Notes under the pieces: generated by a model
The model's input: the letters and a program-made list of their open reading frames with translations, nothing else
Told to the model about the DNA's origin: nothing
The model's database searches: none
Shown: positions 1 through 10,094 of the stretch, one piece after another
How the letters are laid out: each line of letters opens with the position of its first letter
Numbering within the stretch: the first letter of the stretch is position 1
Source: Bacteroidia bacterium
GTDB lineage: Bacteria; Bacteroidota; Bacteroidia; Palsa-965
DNA: 46,569 nucleotides
Reading direction: 5' to 3'
Assembly: GCA_025454955.1 (NCBI GenBank)
Contig: JALONL010000019.1
Location: 1-46,569 of the forward strand
Translations under genes and position numbers: made by a program

Positions 1-1048
1 GGAGTTTGTACCGCTTACGGTGTATGTGGTAGTGGAGGAAGGTGATACGGTAATGGTGGCCGATGTCTGGTTATTGTTCAGCCAGATGTAGTTTGTGGCA
101 CCGGTAGCGGTAAGGGTAGAGGAAGAACCCGGACAAATACTTGCCGGACTTGCAGTAGCCGTAAGCGAAGGATTCGGATTTACAACTACTGTTAACGTTT
201 GTGTGCCGGTACAGCCGTTTGCCGCAGTGCCGGTAACAGTATAGGTAGTGGTGGTGGTGGGATAGGTAACCACCGACGAGCCGGTTAAGTTGCCCGGCTG
301 CCATACATAAGTAGAAGCACCACTGGCCGAAAGCGTTACACCTTCGCCCACACAAATCGGGTTCTTGTCGGCCCAAGCCGAAATGTTTACGTTGTTGGTA
401 ACCGTGATGGTGCGCGTAGCCGTGCGTGTACAGCCGTTGGCACCTGTGCCGGTAACAGTGTAGGTAGTGGTGGCGGAAGGCGTTACGGTAATGGAAGAAC
501 CGGTAAGGTTACCCGGCATCCACACGTACGATACCGCAGTGCCGCTGGCAGTAATGGTTACAGGATTGCCCGGACAGGTGGACGTTGCGCTTGCAGTAGT
601 GCTTACGTTAGGACGCGGAAGCACAGTTACCGTTACCGTGGAAGTAGAAGTACAGCCGGTGGAGGAGTTTGTGCCACTTACCGTGTATGTGGTAGTGGAG
701 GAAGGCGATACGGTAATGCTCGAACCGCTCTGGTTATTGTTGAGCCAGATATAGTTTGTGGCACCGGTAGCGTTAAGGGTAGAAGAAGAACCCGGACAAA
801 TGCTGGCCGGACTTGCAGTGGCAGTAAGCGAAGGATTGGGGTTTACCACTACAGTTACAGTGGCAGTATTGGTGCAGCCATTGGCCGCAGTGCCGGTTAC
901 GGTATAAGTTGTAGTGGAAGATGGATAACGAACAACCGAAGAACCTGTAAAATTGCCCGGCTGCCACACATAACTGCTTGCCCCTGAAGCAGAAACGGTA
1001 ACACCTTCACCTGTACAGATATTATTCTTATCGGCCCAGGCCGATACT
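1..1048. repeat. 663-bp tandem duplication inside the left-edge repeat gene
   Basis: The sequence beginning at 1 (ggagtttgtaccgcttac) recurs at 664 with a few substitutions, and similarity continues to about 1048, where the window's copy ends. The period is 663 bp, exactly 221 codons, so one higher-order unit comprises three Ig-like modules. The in-frame period shows expansion by whole-domain duplication. Confidence 0.8.
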
Positions 1049-1422
1049 GTTGGCCTGGCATTTACACATAAAGAAACCACATTACTGTGGCCGCAACAGG
1101 AACTGTTGCCCAATGCCAGACGGTATTGGTAACCGTTGAGAGAAGTTGAAGGGTTGGTAATGGTGAGCGTGGCCGTGGTTACTCCCGAATAGGTGCTGTT
1201 GTTGCTCAGGTTGGTAAAACCGCTGCCGGTATTTACCTCCCATTGGTAACTGGTAGCTCCACTTACATTTACCGAAAAAACCACCTGGCTTCCTGCACAA
1301 ACTGTTTGACTAACAGGTTGTTGGTTAATTGTGTAGCAAGTTGCTCCGGCGAAAAACGGTAAGAGAAAAAGAGCAAATAAAGTAAAAGCTCTTCTGAGAA
1401 AGAGTAAATGGTTGGGGCCCAT
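1..1422 (-). CDS. Secreted Ig/PKD-like repeat protein, N-terminal part (cut by left edge)
   Basis: The first 474 codons are open from the ATG at 1422 to the left edge with no stop, so the gene continues outside the window. The start region (MGPNHLLFLRR then a hydrophobic run LFALFLLPFFAGA) looks like a signal peptide. An Ig-like domain follows (about residues 35-125, with SYQWEVN and ATLTITNP), then repeated beta-sandwich modules of about 75 residues carrying SYVWQPGN or NYIWLNNN, STTTYTV and NGCT. Such modules are typical of Bacteroidota surface or secreted proteins. The C terminus, where a T9SS sorting domain would sit, is not visible. It lies downstream of, and in the same direction as, the 2372-aa SprB-repeat protein and shares its module style, but a strong hairpin separates them, so it is probably transcribed separately. 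Function is likely adhesive or structural; this is inferred from repeats alone. Confidence 0.85.
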   Translation of the reverse strand, partial: MGPNHLLFLRRAFTLFALFLLPFFAGATCYTINQQPVSQTVCAGSQVVFSVNVSGATSYQWEVNTGSGFTNLSNNSTYSGVTTATLTITNPSTSLNGYQYRLALGNSSCCGHSNVVSLCVNARPTVSAWADKNNICTGEGVTVSASGASSYVWQPGNFTGSSVVRYPSSTTTYTVTGTAANGCTNTATVTVVVNPNPSLTATASPASICPGSSSTLNATGATNYIWLNNNQSGSSITVSPSSTTTYTVSGTNSSTGCTSTSTVTVTVLPRPNVSTTASATSTCPGNPVTITASGTAVSYVWMPGNLTGSSITVTPSATTTYTVTGTGANGCTRTATRTITVTNNVNISAWADKNPICVGEGVTLSASGASTYVWQPGNLTGSSVVTYPTTTTTYTVTGTAANGCTGTQTLTVVVNPNPSLTATASPASICPGSSSTLTATGATNYIWLNNNQTSATITVSPSSTTTYTVSGTNS

Positions 1423-1645
1423 TTCTGAGGTTTTAGGTCTTGAATTTTCTGCTATTCGGCTTCAAAATTAGAGTATTGGGAGCTTGTAAGCAACAGTTTG
1501 TCCAACTTATTCACATCAGATGGTTAAAAAGATAACATAGGTTGTAACATTAACAAAATAAGCTACGTATGGCCGACCTTATTGCGATAGGGTTTTATTG
1601 GGGAATATTATTGTAATTACTTGGTAATTAAATATTTGAAATAAA

Positions 1646-1678
1646 TACAAAGGCCGGGATATTATCCCGGCCTTTGTA
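1646..1678 (-). terminator. Hairpin terminator after the SprB-repeat gene
   Basis: A perfect 16-bp inverted repeat (TACAAAGGCCGGGATA against its complement) lies 25 bases beyond the stop of the 2372-aa gene on the minus strand. The T-tract is weak (TTTATTT). It separates the two giant repeat genes. Confidence 0.7.
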
Positions 1679-1702
1679 AAATTTAAATCAGAAAACAATG
1701 AT

Positions 1703-4700
1703 TTAGTGGTTAACCATCAATCTGATTTGCTGAGTTTTTCCCGACAATGTTTGGAACCGAACCAGATACAAACCAGAGCTCAGATGAGATACATCAAGCT
1801 GGGTTTTGTCGGCCGAAATTTGGCGTTTATCCACAATTTGTCCGAGTTCGTTCATTATTTCAACCTGTCCGTTTTCTGAGGTTTCGAGAATTATCAGATC
1901 AGAGGCAGGATTCGGATACAGGTTTAATCCGGCAGAGCCATTGGTGCCCGAAATTCCCATACAGGGATCAACCAGCAGCGAATCAATTACAGTGTCCGAA
2001 CAACCGTTGGCATCCATGTAGTAATAGCTGAACACCTGGTATCCGGGGCTTACCGAAGCGGGATCAAACGAATTGCCGGTTAAGCCGGGGCCGCTCAGAA
2101 TACCACCTGCCGGAGAAGTGCCAATCAGTACCGGCGCATCATCGCTGCACACCGTGGCGGGCAGTGAGAGCGAAAGAACCGGAGGTGTATTAAGCATAAT
2201 AATTGCAGTATCCATATCGCTGCAGCCGTTGGCCGGATCAATTACCTGAATAATCAGCGTATCGTTTCCACCGCTGTAGGTAATACATTGTGTAGATGCA
2301 CCGGTACTCCAGAGATATACATAGTTACCCGCCGGGCCGCACAATGTAAGCGATGAAGCGCAGGCCGTAGTATCATTCAGGCTCACCACCGGCGAAGGTG
2401 TGAAACTGATGTTCACCGAATCGGTACTGCTGCACGCTCCGCTCGAATCGCGCACGGTAAGAATGTAAAGCGAGCTGCTGTTTACCAGATAGGTTTGGCT
2501 GTTTGAACCATCCTGCCAGCTATACATCCAGGCTCCCGAAGGTCCGCTCAGCACAATCGGTGCCGATGAAGAACAGTAAGTACTGTCGGCTCCCAGTGTA
2601 AACACCGGTTGCGGACCAACCACCAGCGTAAATGCAATAGTCTCTGAACAGCCGGTGTTGTCAGTCACCGATACAGTATAGGTAGTGGTTGTGGTGGGTG
2701 AAACAGAAATTGACGTACCGGTTTGCGACGAAGGGAGCCAGGTAATAACCGGCGGGCCTGAGCTGGCTGCCACCGTGGCTGTAAGTGTGGCTGTGTTGCC
2801 CACGCAAAGCACCGGCGGATTGGATGTAACCGCAAGACCAAATGCAGGCGGTTGTGTAATGGTTACTGTTTGCTGGGCAGTGCAACCATTGGCATCGGTA
2901 AAGGTTACCACATAGCTTCCGGCAGCCAATCCGCTTACCGTATTGGTGGTTTGTCCGCCCGGCTGCCAGAGTACACTTGTAGCTCCTGTTCCGCCCGTGG
3001 CCGATACTGTGGCTGCACCGTCGCTGAGTCCGTGGCACGATACATTGGTAACCGCGGTTACACTGGTGGTAATGGCAGAAGGCTGGGTAATAGTTGCAGT
3101 GGCAGTAGTAACACAACCATTGGCATCGGTAATGGTGCAGGTATATGCGCCAGCGGCAAGTCCGGTTTCGGTGCCGGCAGTGCCGCCCGACGACCAGTTG
3201 TAGCTGTATGTGCCCGTTCCACCGGTGGCTGTTACCGAAGCAGTGCCCGAACTGTCGCCATTGCAGAGCGGCGATGTAACCGCGGTTACTGTGGCAGTAA
3301 GCAGGGCAGGCTGGGTAACAATTACAGTTTGTGCAAACGCACATCCGTTGGCATCAGTAATCGTACAGGTATAGGTACCCGCAGTTAAACCACCGGCATT
3401 AGCCGCATTGCCACCCGAAGGTGTCCAGTTGTAGGTAAGTGTGCCTGCGCCTGTAGCTGTTACAGATGCAGAGCCGTTGTTACCTCCGTTGCACAACGGT
3501 GCCGTGCTGCTCACCGACGAAACCACCGGCAGGGCATTCACCGTAACCGTAATACCAACCGCAGCCGAATCCGAACAACCATTAAGGTTGGTCTTCATCA
3601 GGTTATACACGCCTGCCTGTGTGGCTGAATATGTATTGCTTGTGGCACCCGGAATAATTACTCCATTGCGGTACCACTGGCTTGTTCCGCCGCTGGAGCC
3701 TGTAAGCAACGTACTTCCGCCTGCGCAGAAACTGTTGTTACCGCTGAGTGTAACCACCGGACGCGAATTCACAGTTACCGTAATGGTGCGTGTGCCAGTA
3801 CAGCCGTTTGCATCAGTTCCGGTAATGGTGTAGGTGGTGGTTGACGTAGGCGTTACAGTTTGTGTGGTTCCGATAAGGTTGCCGGGCATCCACATATAGT
3901 TAATAGTGCCTGTACCACCGCTACCCGAAACGGTAATTACCGATGAGTTACCCGAACATATTGTGGCAGGTGTGGCCGAACCGGTTACACTCACCGCCAA
4001 AGGCTGGGTAATATTAAATGTTTGTGTGCCTGTGCAGCCGTTGGCATCTGTTACCGTGCAGGTCCACGAGCCTGCGGTGAGGCCGGTTACCGATGCGGTT
4101 CCATCGCCGGTGGGGTTGCCGGGTGTCCAGTTGTAAGAGTATGCTGTAGTGCCACCGCTTACGTTTACCGAAGCTGCACCGTTTGTACCGCCGTTACACG
4201 AAATATTGGTTTGCGAAGCAGTTGCAACCACCAGCGGAGTGGGTTGTGTAATGTTGAAGGTGCGTGTACCGGTACAACCGTTTGCATCGGTCACTGTGCA
4301 TGTCCAGGTGCCGGCGGTAAGGCCGGTTACAGCGGTGGTTCCGTCGCCGGTGGGATTACCGGGTGTCCAGTTGTAGCTGTATCCACTTGTACCGCCGCTT
4401 ACCGTTACCGAAGCAGCACCGTTGTTGCCACCGTTGCACGAAATATTGGTTTGCGAAAGCGCATTCACCACAAGAGCCGTGGGGCTTGTAATGTTGAATG
4501 TTTGTGTGGCGGTACAACCGTTTGCATCTGTCACCGTGCAAGTCCACGAACCGGCAGTGAGGCCGGTTACAGCTGTGGTTCCGTCGCCTGTGGGGTTGCC
4601 GGGTGTCCAGTTGTAGGTATAAGGACTTGTTCCGCCCGTAGCCGCATTTACAGCCGCCGCACCATTACTTCCGCCAAAACACGAAACGTTGGTTTGCGAA

Positions 4701-7700
4701 AGCGCAGTAAGCGAAGGGCCTGATGCAGTAGTTACGTTCACCGTGCGTGTAATGGTGCACGAGTTGGCGTCGGTAATGGTGCAGGTGTAGTTGCCTGCGG
4801 CAAGGCCGGTTGCCGTAGCCGCCGTTCCGCCGCTGGGTGCCCAGTTGTAGGTGTAGCCACCCGCACCGCCGCTCACGCCCGACACTGTGGCTGTGCCCGT
4901 GTTGGCTGTGCAGGAAGTGGGTGTAGATGAAATGCTGGCCGTAATTGCCGTGGGCTGAGTGATGTTGAATGTTTGTGTGGCTGTGCAGGAGTTTGCATCG
5001 GTCACCGTGCAAGTCCATGTGCCAACAGTAAGTCCGGTTACAGATACAGTTCCATCACCGGTGGGATTGCCGGGTGTCCAGTTGTAAGTGTAACCACCTG
5101 CACCGCCTGTGGGTGTGTTAATGGAGGCTGCACCATTGCTGCCACCGTTGCACGAAATATTGGTTTGCGAAGCTGGCGTAACCACAATTGCCGTGGGCTG
5201 TGTGATGTTGAATGTTTGTGTGGCGGTGCAGGAGTTTGCATCGGTTACAGTGCAAGTCCATGTGCCAGCGGTGAGGCCGGTTACCGATACAGTTCCATCG
5301 CCGGTGGGATTGCCCGGAGTCCAGTTAAAGGTATATCCGCCTGCACCGCCTGTGGGTGTGTTAATGGATGCTGCACCATTACTTCCGCCGTTGCACGAAA
5401 CGTTTGTTTGCGAGGCCGCCGTAACCACAAGAGCCGGGGGCTGTGTGATGTTGAATGTTTGTGTGGAAGTGCAGGAGTTTGCATCGGTCACCGTGCATGT
5501 CCATGTACCGGCGGTAAGACCGGTTACAGCAGCGGTTCCGTCGCCGGTGGGATTACCAGGTGTCCAGTTGTAAGAGTATGTTGTAGTGCCACCGCTTACC
5601 GTTACTGAAGCAGCACCGTTGTTGCCACCGTTGCACGAAATATTGGTTTGCGAAAGCGCATTCACTACAAGAGCCGTGGGGCTTGTAATGTTGAATGTTT
5701 GTGTGGCGGTGCAACCATTTGCATCAGTCACTGTGCAAGTCCACGAACCTGCTGTGAGGCCGGTTACAGCTGTGGTTCCGTCGCCTGTGGGGTTGCCCGG
5801 TGTCCAGTTGTAGGTATAAGGACTTGTTCCGCCCGTGGCTGCATTTACAGCCGCCGCACCATTACTTCCGCCAAAGCACGAAACGTTAGTTTGCGAAAGC
5901 GCAGTAAGCGAGGGGCCTGATGCAGTAGTTACGTTTACCGTGCGGGTAATGGTACAGGAGTTTGCATCAGTAATGGTGCAGGTGTAGTTGCCTGCGGCAA
6001 GGCCGGTTGCCGTAGCCGCCGTTCCGCCGCTGGGTGCCCAGTTGTAGGTGTAGCCGCCCGCACCGCCGCTCACGCCCGACACTGTGGCTGTGCCCGTGTT
6101 GGCTGTGCATGAGGTGGGTGTTGATGAAATGCTGGCCGTAATTGCCGTGGGCTGAGTGATGTTGAATGTTTGTGTGGCCGTGCATGAGTTTGCATCGGTC
6201 ACTGTGCAAGTCCATGAACCTGCAGTGAGGCCCGTTACCGATACAGTACCGTCGCCGGTGGGATTGCCGGGTGTCCAGTTGTAAGCGTAACCACCGGCAC
6301 CACCTGTGGGAGTGTTAATGGTTGCTGCACCATTGTTGCCACCGTTGCACGAAATATTGGTTTGCGAAGCCGGTGTAACCACAATTGCCGTGGGCTGTGT
6401 GATGTTGAATGTTTGTGTGGCGGTGCAGGAGTTTGCATCAGTCACTGTGCAAGTCCATGTGCCAGCGGTGAGGCCTGTCACCGATACAGTTCCATCGCCG
6501 GTGGGATTGCCCGGAGTCCAGTTGAAGGTATATCCGCCTGCACCGCCGATGGGTGTGTTAATGGATGCTGCGCCATTATTTCCGCCGTTGCACGAAACGT
6601 TTGTTTGCGAGGCCACCGTAACCACAAGAGCCGGGGGCTGAGTGATGTTGAATGTTTGTGTGCCTGTGCACGAGTTTGCATCGGTCACCGTACAAGTCCA
6701 TGTACCTGCGGTGAGGCCGGTTACCGAAGCTGTGCCGTCGCCGGTGGGGTTGCCGGGAGTCCAGTTGTAGCTGTAGCCGCCTGCGCCGCCGCTGGCGTTT
6801 ACCGAAGCAGCACCGTTGTTGCCGCCGTTGCACGAAATATTGGTTTGCGAAGCTGCACTAACCACCAGGGCCGGAGGCTGCGTAATGTTGAATGTTTGTG
6901 TGGCTGTGCAGGAGTTTGCATCGGTCACCGTGCAAGTCCATGAACCTGCGGTGAGACCGGTTACAGATACTGTTCCATCACCGGTGGGATTTCCGGGTGT
7001 CCAGTTGTAAGTGTAACCACCGGCACCGCCTGTGGGTGTGTTAATTGAAGCCGCTCCATTACTGCCACCGTTGCACGAAATATTGGTTTGCGAGGCCGCC
7101 GTAACCACAATTGCCGTGGGCTGTGTGATGTTGAATGTTTGCGTGGCTGTACAAGAGTTTGCATCCGTAACGGTACAAGTCCATGTACCTGCCGTGAGGC
7201 CGGTTACCGAAGCCGTACCATCGCCTGTGGGGTTGCCGGGCGTCCAGTTGTAGGTGTAGCCGCCTGCGCCGCCGCTCGCATTTACCGAAGCTGCACCGTT
7301 GCTGCCACCGTTGCACGAAATGTTGCTTTGTGAAGCCGCCGTAACCACAAGTGCCGTGGGCTGTGTGATGTTGAATGTGCGGGTGGCTGTACAACTGTTG
7401 GCATCTGTTACCGTGCAGGTCCAGGTGCCTGCGGTGAGGCCGGTTACCGACACTGTACCATCGCCCGTAGGATTGCCGGGTGTCCAGTTGTAGCTGTATC
7501 CGCCGGCACCGCCGGTGGGTGTGTTAATGGATGCCGCACCATTGGTTCCGCCAAAGCAGGAAACGTTGGTTTGTGAGGCATTGGTAACCACAATTGCAGC
7601 AGGCTGGGTAATGTTAAACGTTTGTGTGGCCGTGCAGCCAATATTGTCTGTGACCGTACAAGTCCATGTGCCCGCAGTTAGTCCGCTTACAGATGTAGTG

Positions 7701-8821
7701 CCATCGCCGGTGGGGTTACCGGGCGTCCAGTTGTACGAGTAAGGGCTCACACCACCGCCTGCAGGGTTTACCTGTGCAGCACCGTTATTTCCGCCGTTGC
7801 ACGAAATATTGATCTGCGATAAAGGAGTAAGCGAAGGATTGGATACCGTTAAAGTGGCATTACCCGAAGTGGTACTGCACGGACTTTGCTGCGCAAGCAC
7901 ACGGTAAATGCAGCCATTCATTCCGGCAGTGGCACCGGTAATGGTAAGTGTGGCTGTGGTGGCACCGCTGTACACGCCGCCATTGGCTACGTTGGTGAAA
8001 CCGCTGCCGCAGTTTACCTGCCACTGATAGGAAGTGGCGCCGGTAGCAGCTACGCTAAAGCTGGTATTGGCCCCATTGCAAACAAATGTACTTGACGGTT
8101 GTGTAGTGATAACAGGATTTGAGCAGACAGGTACTTCATAAACACGGAAATCATCAACAATACCTTCTTCAGAAGCACCATTGGCGTGTATTTTAAAGCG
8201 TATATCAAGTGTGGTACCGGTTCCTGTAATATTTCCGGTGAATTCTGTCAAAGAGGTAGTAAGTGTAGGTCCTTCGCCAAAAGAGGTAGAGTCGCCCGTT
8301 GTTTCAAGACCTAATACATTACCTGAATTGGTTGTTGCTGCAGGAAGAAAGCGAACGAGGCTTTGCCAGGGCCCTCCATCGATACGGTATTCAACTATCA
8401 TGTAGTCAATTACAGATGCTCCGGGAAAATAATCCCAGTTGTTGCCTACGTTACCTATGCCGAAAAGCCCGCGAAACTGCATGTTTGAGCGGCCACTGAT
8501 GTTGATACCGGTCCAGGTTACATTCTGGTGAGCAGACTGAGCATTGTTGGTGGGGTTGAAATCCGTATCCTCACCGGCCCATACATTACTCCCTTCCATA
8601 CCCGAAACCGGAGCTACTGTTGAAATACCGCTTAGTGGTGTACGAAAGAAATAGCGTGTTGCCGGAGGTCCGCCATTCGAAAACTGACTTGAAGGGGTGC
8701 GGGTTCCGCCACCAAGAACGGGTGCCGTTGCATTTTCAAAGTTGTCTTGCCAGAAAAGTGTTTGTCCGAAAATATTCAGCGCACACATCAGGAAGAACAA
8801 TGAAAGCAGTTGTTTTTTCAT
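1703..8821 (-). CDS. Giant T9SS-sorted adhesin with SprB repeats (2372 aa)
   Basis: I place the start at the ATG at 8821, which opens a clean signal peptide (MKKQLLSLFFLMCALNIFG); the frame is open 26 codons further upstream, but those are not signal-like. Domains in order: a jelly-roll-like domain (about 20-235, DNFENATAP to VDDFRVYE); an Ig-like domain (about 240-330); sixteen tandem repeats of about 80 residues (about 335-1610) with the SprB signature SCNGGxNGAA...YNWTPG...GTWTCTVTDANSCT; Ig/PKD-like modules; three more divergent SprB repeats (about 1775-1990); further PKD-like modules; and a C-terminal domain (about 2297-2372) with LNLYPNPASD and SGLYLVRF, the T9SS type A sorting signal. 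SprB repeats occur in gliding adhesins of Flavobacterium, so a cell-surface adhesin is likely; a motility role is inference. The repeats are very similar at DNA level, so copy number may vary or be mis-assembled. Confidence 0.93.
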   Translation of the reverse strand: MKKQLLSLFFLMCALNIFGQTLFWQDNFENATAPVLGGGTRTPSSQFSNGGPPATRYFFRTPLSGISTVAPVSGMEGSNVWAGEDTDFNPTNNAQSAHQNVTWTGINISGRSNMQFRGLFGIGNVGNNWDYFPGASVIDYMIVEYRIDGGPWQSLVRFLPAATTNSGNVLGLETTGDSTSFGEGPTLTTSLTEFTGNITGTGTTLDIRFKIHANGASEEGIVDDFRVYEVPVCSNPVITTQPSSTFVCNGANTSFSVAATGATSYQWQVNCGSGFTNVANGGVYSGATTATLTITGATAGMNGCIYRVLAQQSPCSTTSGNATLTVSNPSLTPLSQINISCNGGNNGAAQVNPAGGGVSPYSYNWTPGNPTGDGTTSVSGLTAGTWTCTVTDNIGCTATQTFNITQPAAIVVTNASQTNVSCFGGTNGAASINTPTGGAGGYSYNWTPGNPTGDGTVSVTGLTAGTWTCTVTDANSCTATRTFNITQPTALVVTAASQSNISCNGGSNGAASVNASGGAGGYTYNWTPGNPTGDGTASVTGLTAGTWTCTVTDANSCTATQTFNITQPTAIVVTAASQTNISCNGGSNGAASINTPTGGAGGYTYNWTPGNPTGDGTVSVTGLTAGSWTCTVTDANSCTATQTFNITQPPALVVSAASQTNISCNGGNNGAASVNASGGAGGYSYNWTPGNPTGDGTASVTGLTAGTWTCTVTDANSCTGTQTFNITQPPALVVTVASQTNVSCNGGNNGAASINTPIGGAGGYTFNWTPGNPTGDGTVSVTGLTAGTWTCTVTDANSCTATQTFNITQPTAIVVTPASQTNISCNGGNNGAATINTPTGGAGGYAYNWTPGNPTGDGTVSVTGLTAGSWTCTVTDANSCTATQTFNITQPTAITASISSTPTSCTANTGTATVSGVSGGAGGYTYNWAPSGGTAATATGLAAGNYTCTITDANSCTITRTVNVTTASGPSLTALSQTNVSCFGGSNGAAAVNAATGGTSPYTYNWTPGNPTGDGTTAVTGLTAGSWTCTVTDANGCTATQTFNITSPTALVVNALSQTNISCNGGNNGAASVTVSGGTTTYSYNWTPGNPTGDGTAAVTGLTAGTWTCTVTDANSCTSTQTFNITQPPALVVTAASQTNVSCNGGSNGAASINTPTGGAGGYTFNWTPGNPTGDGTVSVTGLTAGTWTCTVTDANSCTATQTFNITQPTAIVVTPASQTNISCNGGSNGAASINTPTGGAGGYTYNWTPGNPTGDGTVSVTGLTVGTWTCTVTDANSCTATQTFNITQPTAITASISSTPTSCTANTGTATVSGVSGGAGGYTYNWAPSGGTAATATGLAAGNYTCTITDANSCTITRTVNVTTASGPSLTALSQTNVSCFGGSNGAAAVNAATGGTSPYTYNWTPGNPTGDGTTAVTGLTAGSWTCTVTDANGCTATQTFNITSPTALVVNALSQTNISCNGGNNGAASVTVSGGTSGYSYNWTPGNPTGDGTTAVTGLTAGTWTCTVTDANGCTGTRTFNITQPTPLVVATASQTNISCNGGTNGAASVNVSGGTTAYSYNWTPGNPTGDGTASVTGLTAGSWTCTVTDANGCTGTQTFNITQPLAVSVTGSATPATICSGNSSVITVSGSGGTGTINYMWMPGNLIGTTQTVTPTSTTTYTITGTDANGCTGTRTITVTVNSRPVVTLSGNNSFCAGGSTLLTGSSGGTSQWYRNGVIIPGATSNTYSATQAGVYNLMKTNLNGCSDSAAVGITVTVNALPVVSSVSSTAPLCNGGNNGSASVTATGAGTLTYNWTPSGGNAANAGGLTAGTYTCTITDANGCAFAQTVIVTQPALLTATVTAVTSPLCNGDSSGTASVTATGGTGTYSYNWSSGGTAGTETGLAAGAYTCTITDANGCVTTATATITQPSAITTSVTAVTNVSCHGLSDGAATVSATGGTGATSVLWQPGGQTTNTVSGLAAGSYVVTFTDANGCTAQQTVTITQPPAFGLAVTSNPPVLCVGNTATLTATVAASSGPPVITWLPSSQTGTSISVSPTTTTTYTVSVTDNTGCSETIAFTLVVGPQPVFTLGADSTYCSSSAPIVLSGPSGAWMYSWQDGSNSQTYLVNSSSLYILTVRDSSGACSSTDSVNISFTPSPVVSLNDTTACASSLTLCGPAGNYVYLWSTGASTQCITYSGGNDTLIIQVIDPANGCSDMDTAIIMLNTPPVLSLSLPATVCSDDAPVLIGTSPAGGILSGPGLTGNSFDPASVSPGYQVFSYYYMDANGCSDTVIDSLLVDPCMGISGTNGSAGLNLYPNPASDLIILETSENGQVEIMNELGQIVDKRQISADKTQLDVSHLSSGLYLVRFQTLSGKTQQIRLMVNH
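4400..6700. repeat. 1197-bp super-repeat within the SprB array
   Basis: A block containing five SprB-type units, including the variant unit ISSTPTSCTANTGTATVSG, occurs twice in tandem. For example, acgaaacgttggtttgcg at 4681 recurs at 5878. The offset is 1197 bp (399 codons), and near-identity extends over roughly 4400-5500 versus 5597-6697. It is nested on the basic 240/243-bp SprB unit. This indicates recent unequal crossing-over. Confidence 0.8.
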
Positions 8822-9152
8822 GATAAGAGGAGGTGAGGGATAAGTAACAGGGAAGATGTTTTTTAGACAATATGATGGTTTAATTCGGGTAATTTTCACT
8901 TTTTAGATCCATACAAGCGTTTTTCATCGCTTTGGTTTAACTTGTCAGGGAGTAGGGCTGCATTTTATCCCAGCGACAAAATCAACGAATTACTTATAAT
9001 CAATTTCTGAAAATCTCTGACAGATTTTCAGAAGTTTTTTTCATGCGTCAAAATTAATAAAAGGCTGAAAACAAAGGCAGGTAAAAATACGTGGTCGGCT
9101 ATTTTGAGCATTTGCCGGATAATCGACATAATTTACAGGTAACTTTTGATTA
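8822..9152. other. Intergenic region upstream of the giant adhesin
   Basis: About 330 bases without a supported gene. It must hold the adhesin promoter (minus strand). A 10-bp hairpin (CTGAAAATCT, loop, AGATTTTCAG at 9007-9031) followed by a T-run on the plus strand would terminate plus-strand transcripts, yet both flanking genes are on the minus strand. No other structure was seen. Confidence 0.5.
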
Positions 9153-10094
9153 TTATTTACCTAATTGTACTCCTTTGCGAATTCCTGCCGACTCATAATA
9201 GTTCATGCCAAGATCACCAAAATCACTCGAAAATGGTCCGATCACTATTGCTTGTTTATTTAAACAGGCAATGGCGTAGTGATTATTTTCAGAGATTTCT
9301 AGTATTGTTCCCGGAGGAAACTGTATTTCTGTAGATTGTGGTTCCTGCCCTACGGTTGTAACCCGCATTATCTCCTCTCCAAAGCGGGTTATTGCCCCGC
9401 GTGTCCAGCCGTTGCAGGCATTTATTAGTGCAATGATTTGCTGGGCATCCATCGTTTCCCACCCGATTGTCATATCCTGTACCCCGGGAAACGGATAAAA
9501 CGCAGCCCCCGCAGAAGATTGAGGAACTGCGGGAATACGCGAACTGAACTGAAGCATTTCTGCCAATGCCATTGCAGCAAGCCCCGAGCGTTGCGATAAT
9601 TTCTGTGCCAGTGAAACATAATTATCCGTTTTCTCCACGGTAACCTGTTCGGCAAACAGCAGATCGCCAGTATCATATTCCTCCTGCATCCGATGAACAC
9701 TTACAGCGGTGGTTGTACTGGCACGTTTTATTACTTCAAAAATAGGTGAAGGGCCGCGATAGGAAGGGAGCGGCCCGGGGTGGAAATTGTAAAAGCCATC
9801 GGGTATTTTTTGCAAGATTTCTGCACTTAACCGATAAGGAAAGCAGATACTGAAAACAGCATCAGGTTTTACTTCATGGAGCCACGCATCAATAAGCGAA
9901 ACATCTTTTTTATACCCGATATGACTGAAAGAAAGGCCGGCCTGTTCACATTGGGTACGGAATTGCTCTGCCATTTTGTAATCCCGTGTACCTATTGCAA
10001 TACCACAGAGATAATTCTCCATAGCCAGCTTCATTAGTGCAGGACCGGCAAAGGGACCTCCGCATAAGACAGCAATGCGTATCTGATTTTCCAT
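9153..10094 (-). CDS. Formyltransferase-family protein (Fmt/ArnA-like fold)
   Basis: 313 aa from the ATG at 10094. The N-terminal formyltransferase domain carries the catalytic asparagine and histidine in NFHPGPLPSYRG and the catalytic aspartate in EEYDTGDLLF, so the Asn-His-Asp triad of 10-formyl-THF-dependent transferases is intact. The C-terminal third (GWETMDAQQIIALINACNGWTRGA) resembles the small C-terminal domain of methionyl-tRNA formyltransferases. It is unlikely to be the housekeeping fmt: the start overlaps the stop of the upstream binding-fold gene as TGATG, implying translational coupling, and the wider locus is a tail-collar cluster. The substrate could be an amino sugar, an amine or a peptide N terminus; the sequence does not say which. 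Confidence 0.85.
   Translation of the reverse strand: MENQIRIAVLCGGPFAGPALMKLAMENYLCGIAIGTRDYKMAEQFRTQCEQAGLSFSHIGYKKDVSLIDAWLHEVKPDAVFSICFPYRLSAEILQKIPDGFYNFHPGPLPSYRGPSPIFEVIKRASTTTAVSVHRMQEEYDTGDLLFAEQVTVEKTDNYVSLAQKLSQRSGLAAMALAEMLQFSSRIPAVPQSSAGAAFYPFPGVQDMTIGWETMDAQQIIALINACNGWTRGAITRFGEEIMRVTTVGQEPQSTEIQFPPGTILEISENNHYAIACLNKQAIVIGPFSSDFGDLGMNYYESAGIRKGVQLGK

Noticed and set aside
2661..6943. Many plus- and minus-strand ORFs of 60-230 codons inside the SprB repeats
   Set aside because: Out-of-frame readings of a repetitive stop-poor gene; they repeat with the SprB period.
9007..9031. Terminator for the formyltransferase gene
   Set aside because: The hairpin's T-run is on the plus strand, whereas the gene is on the minus strand; orientation does not fit.
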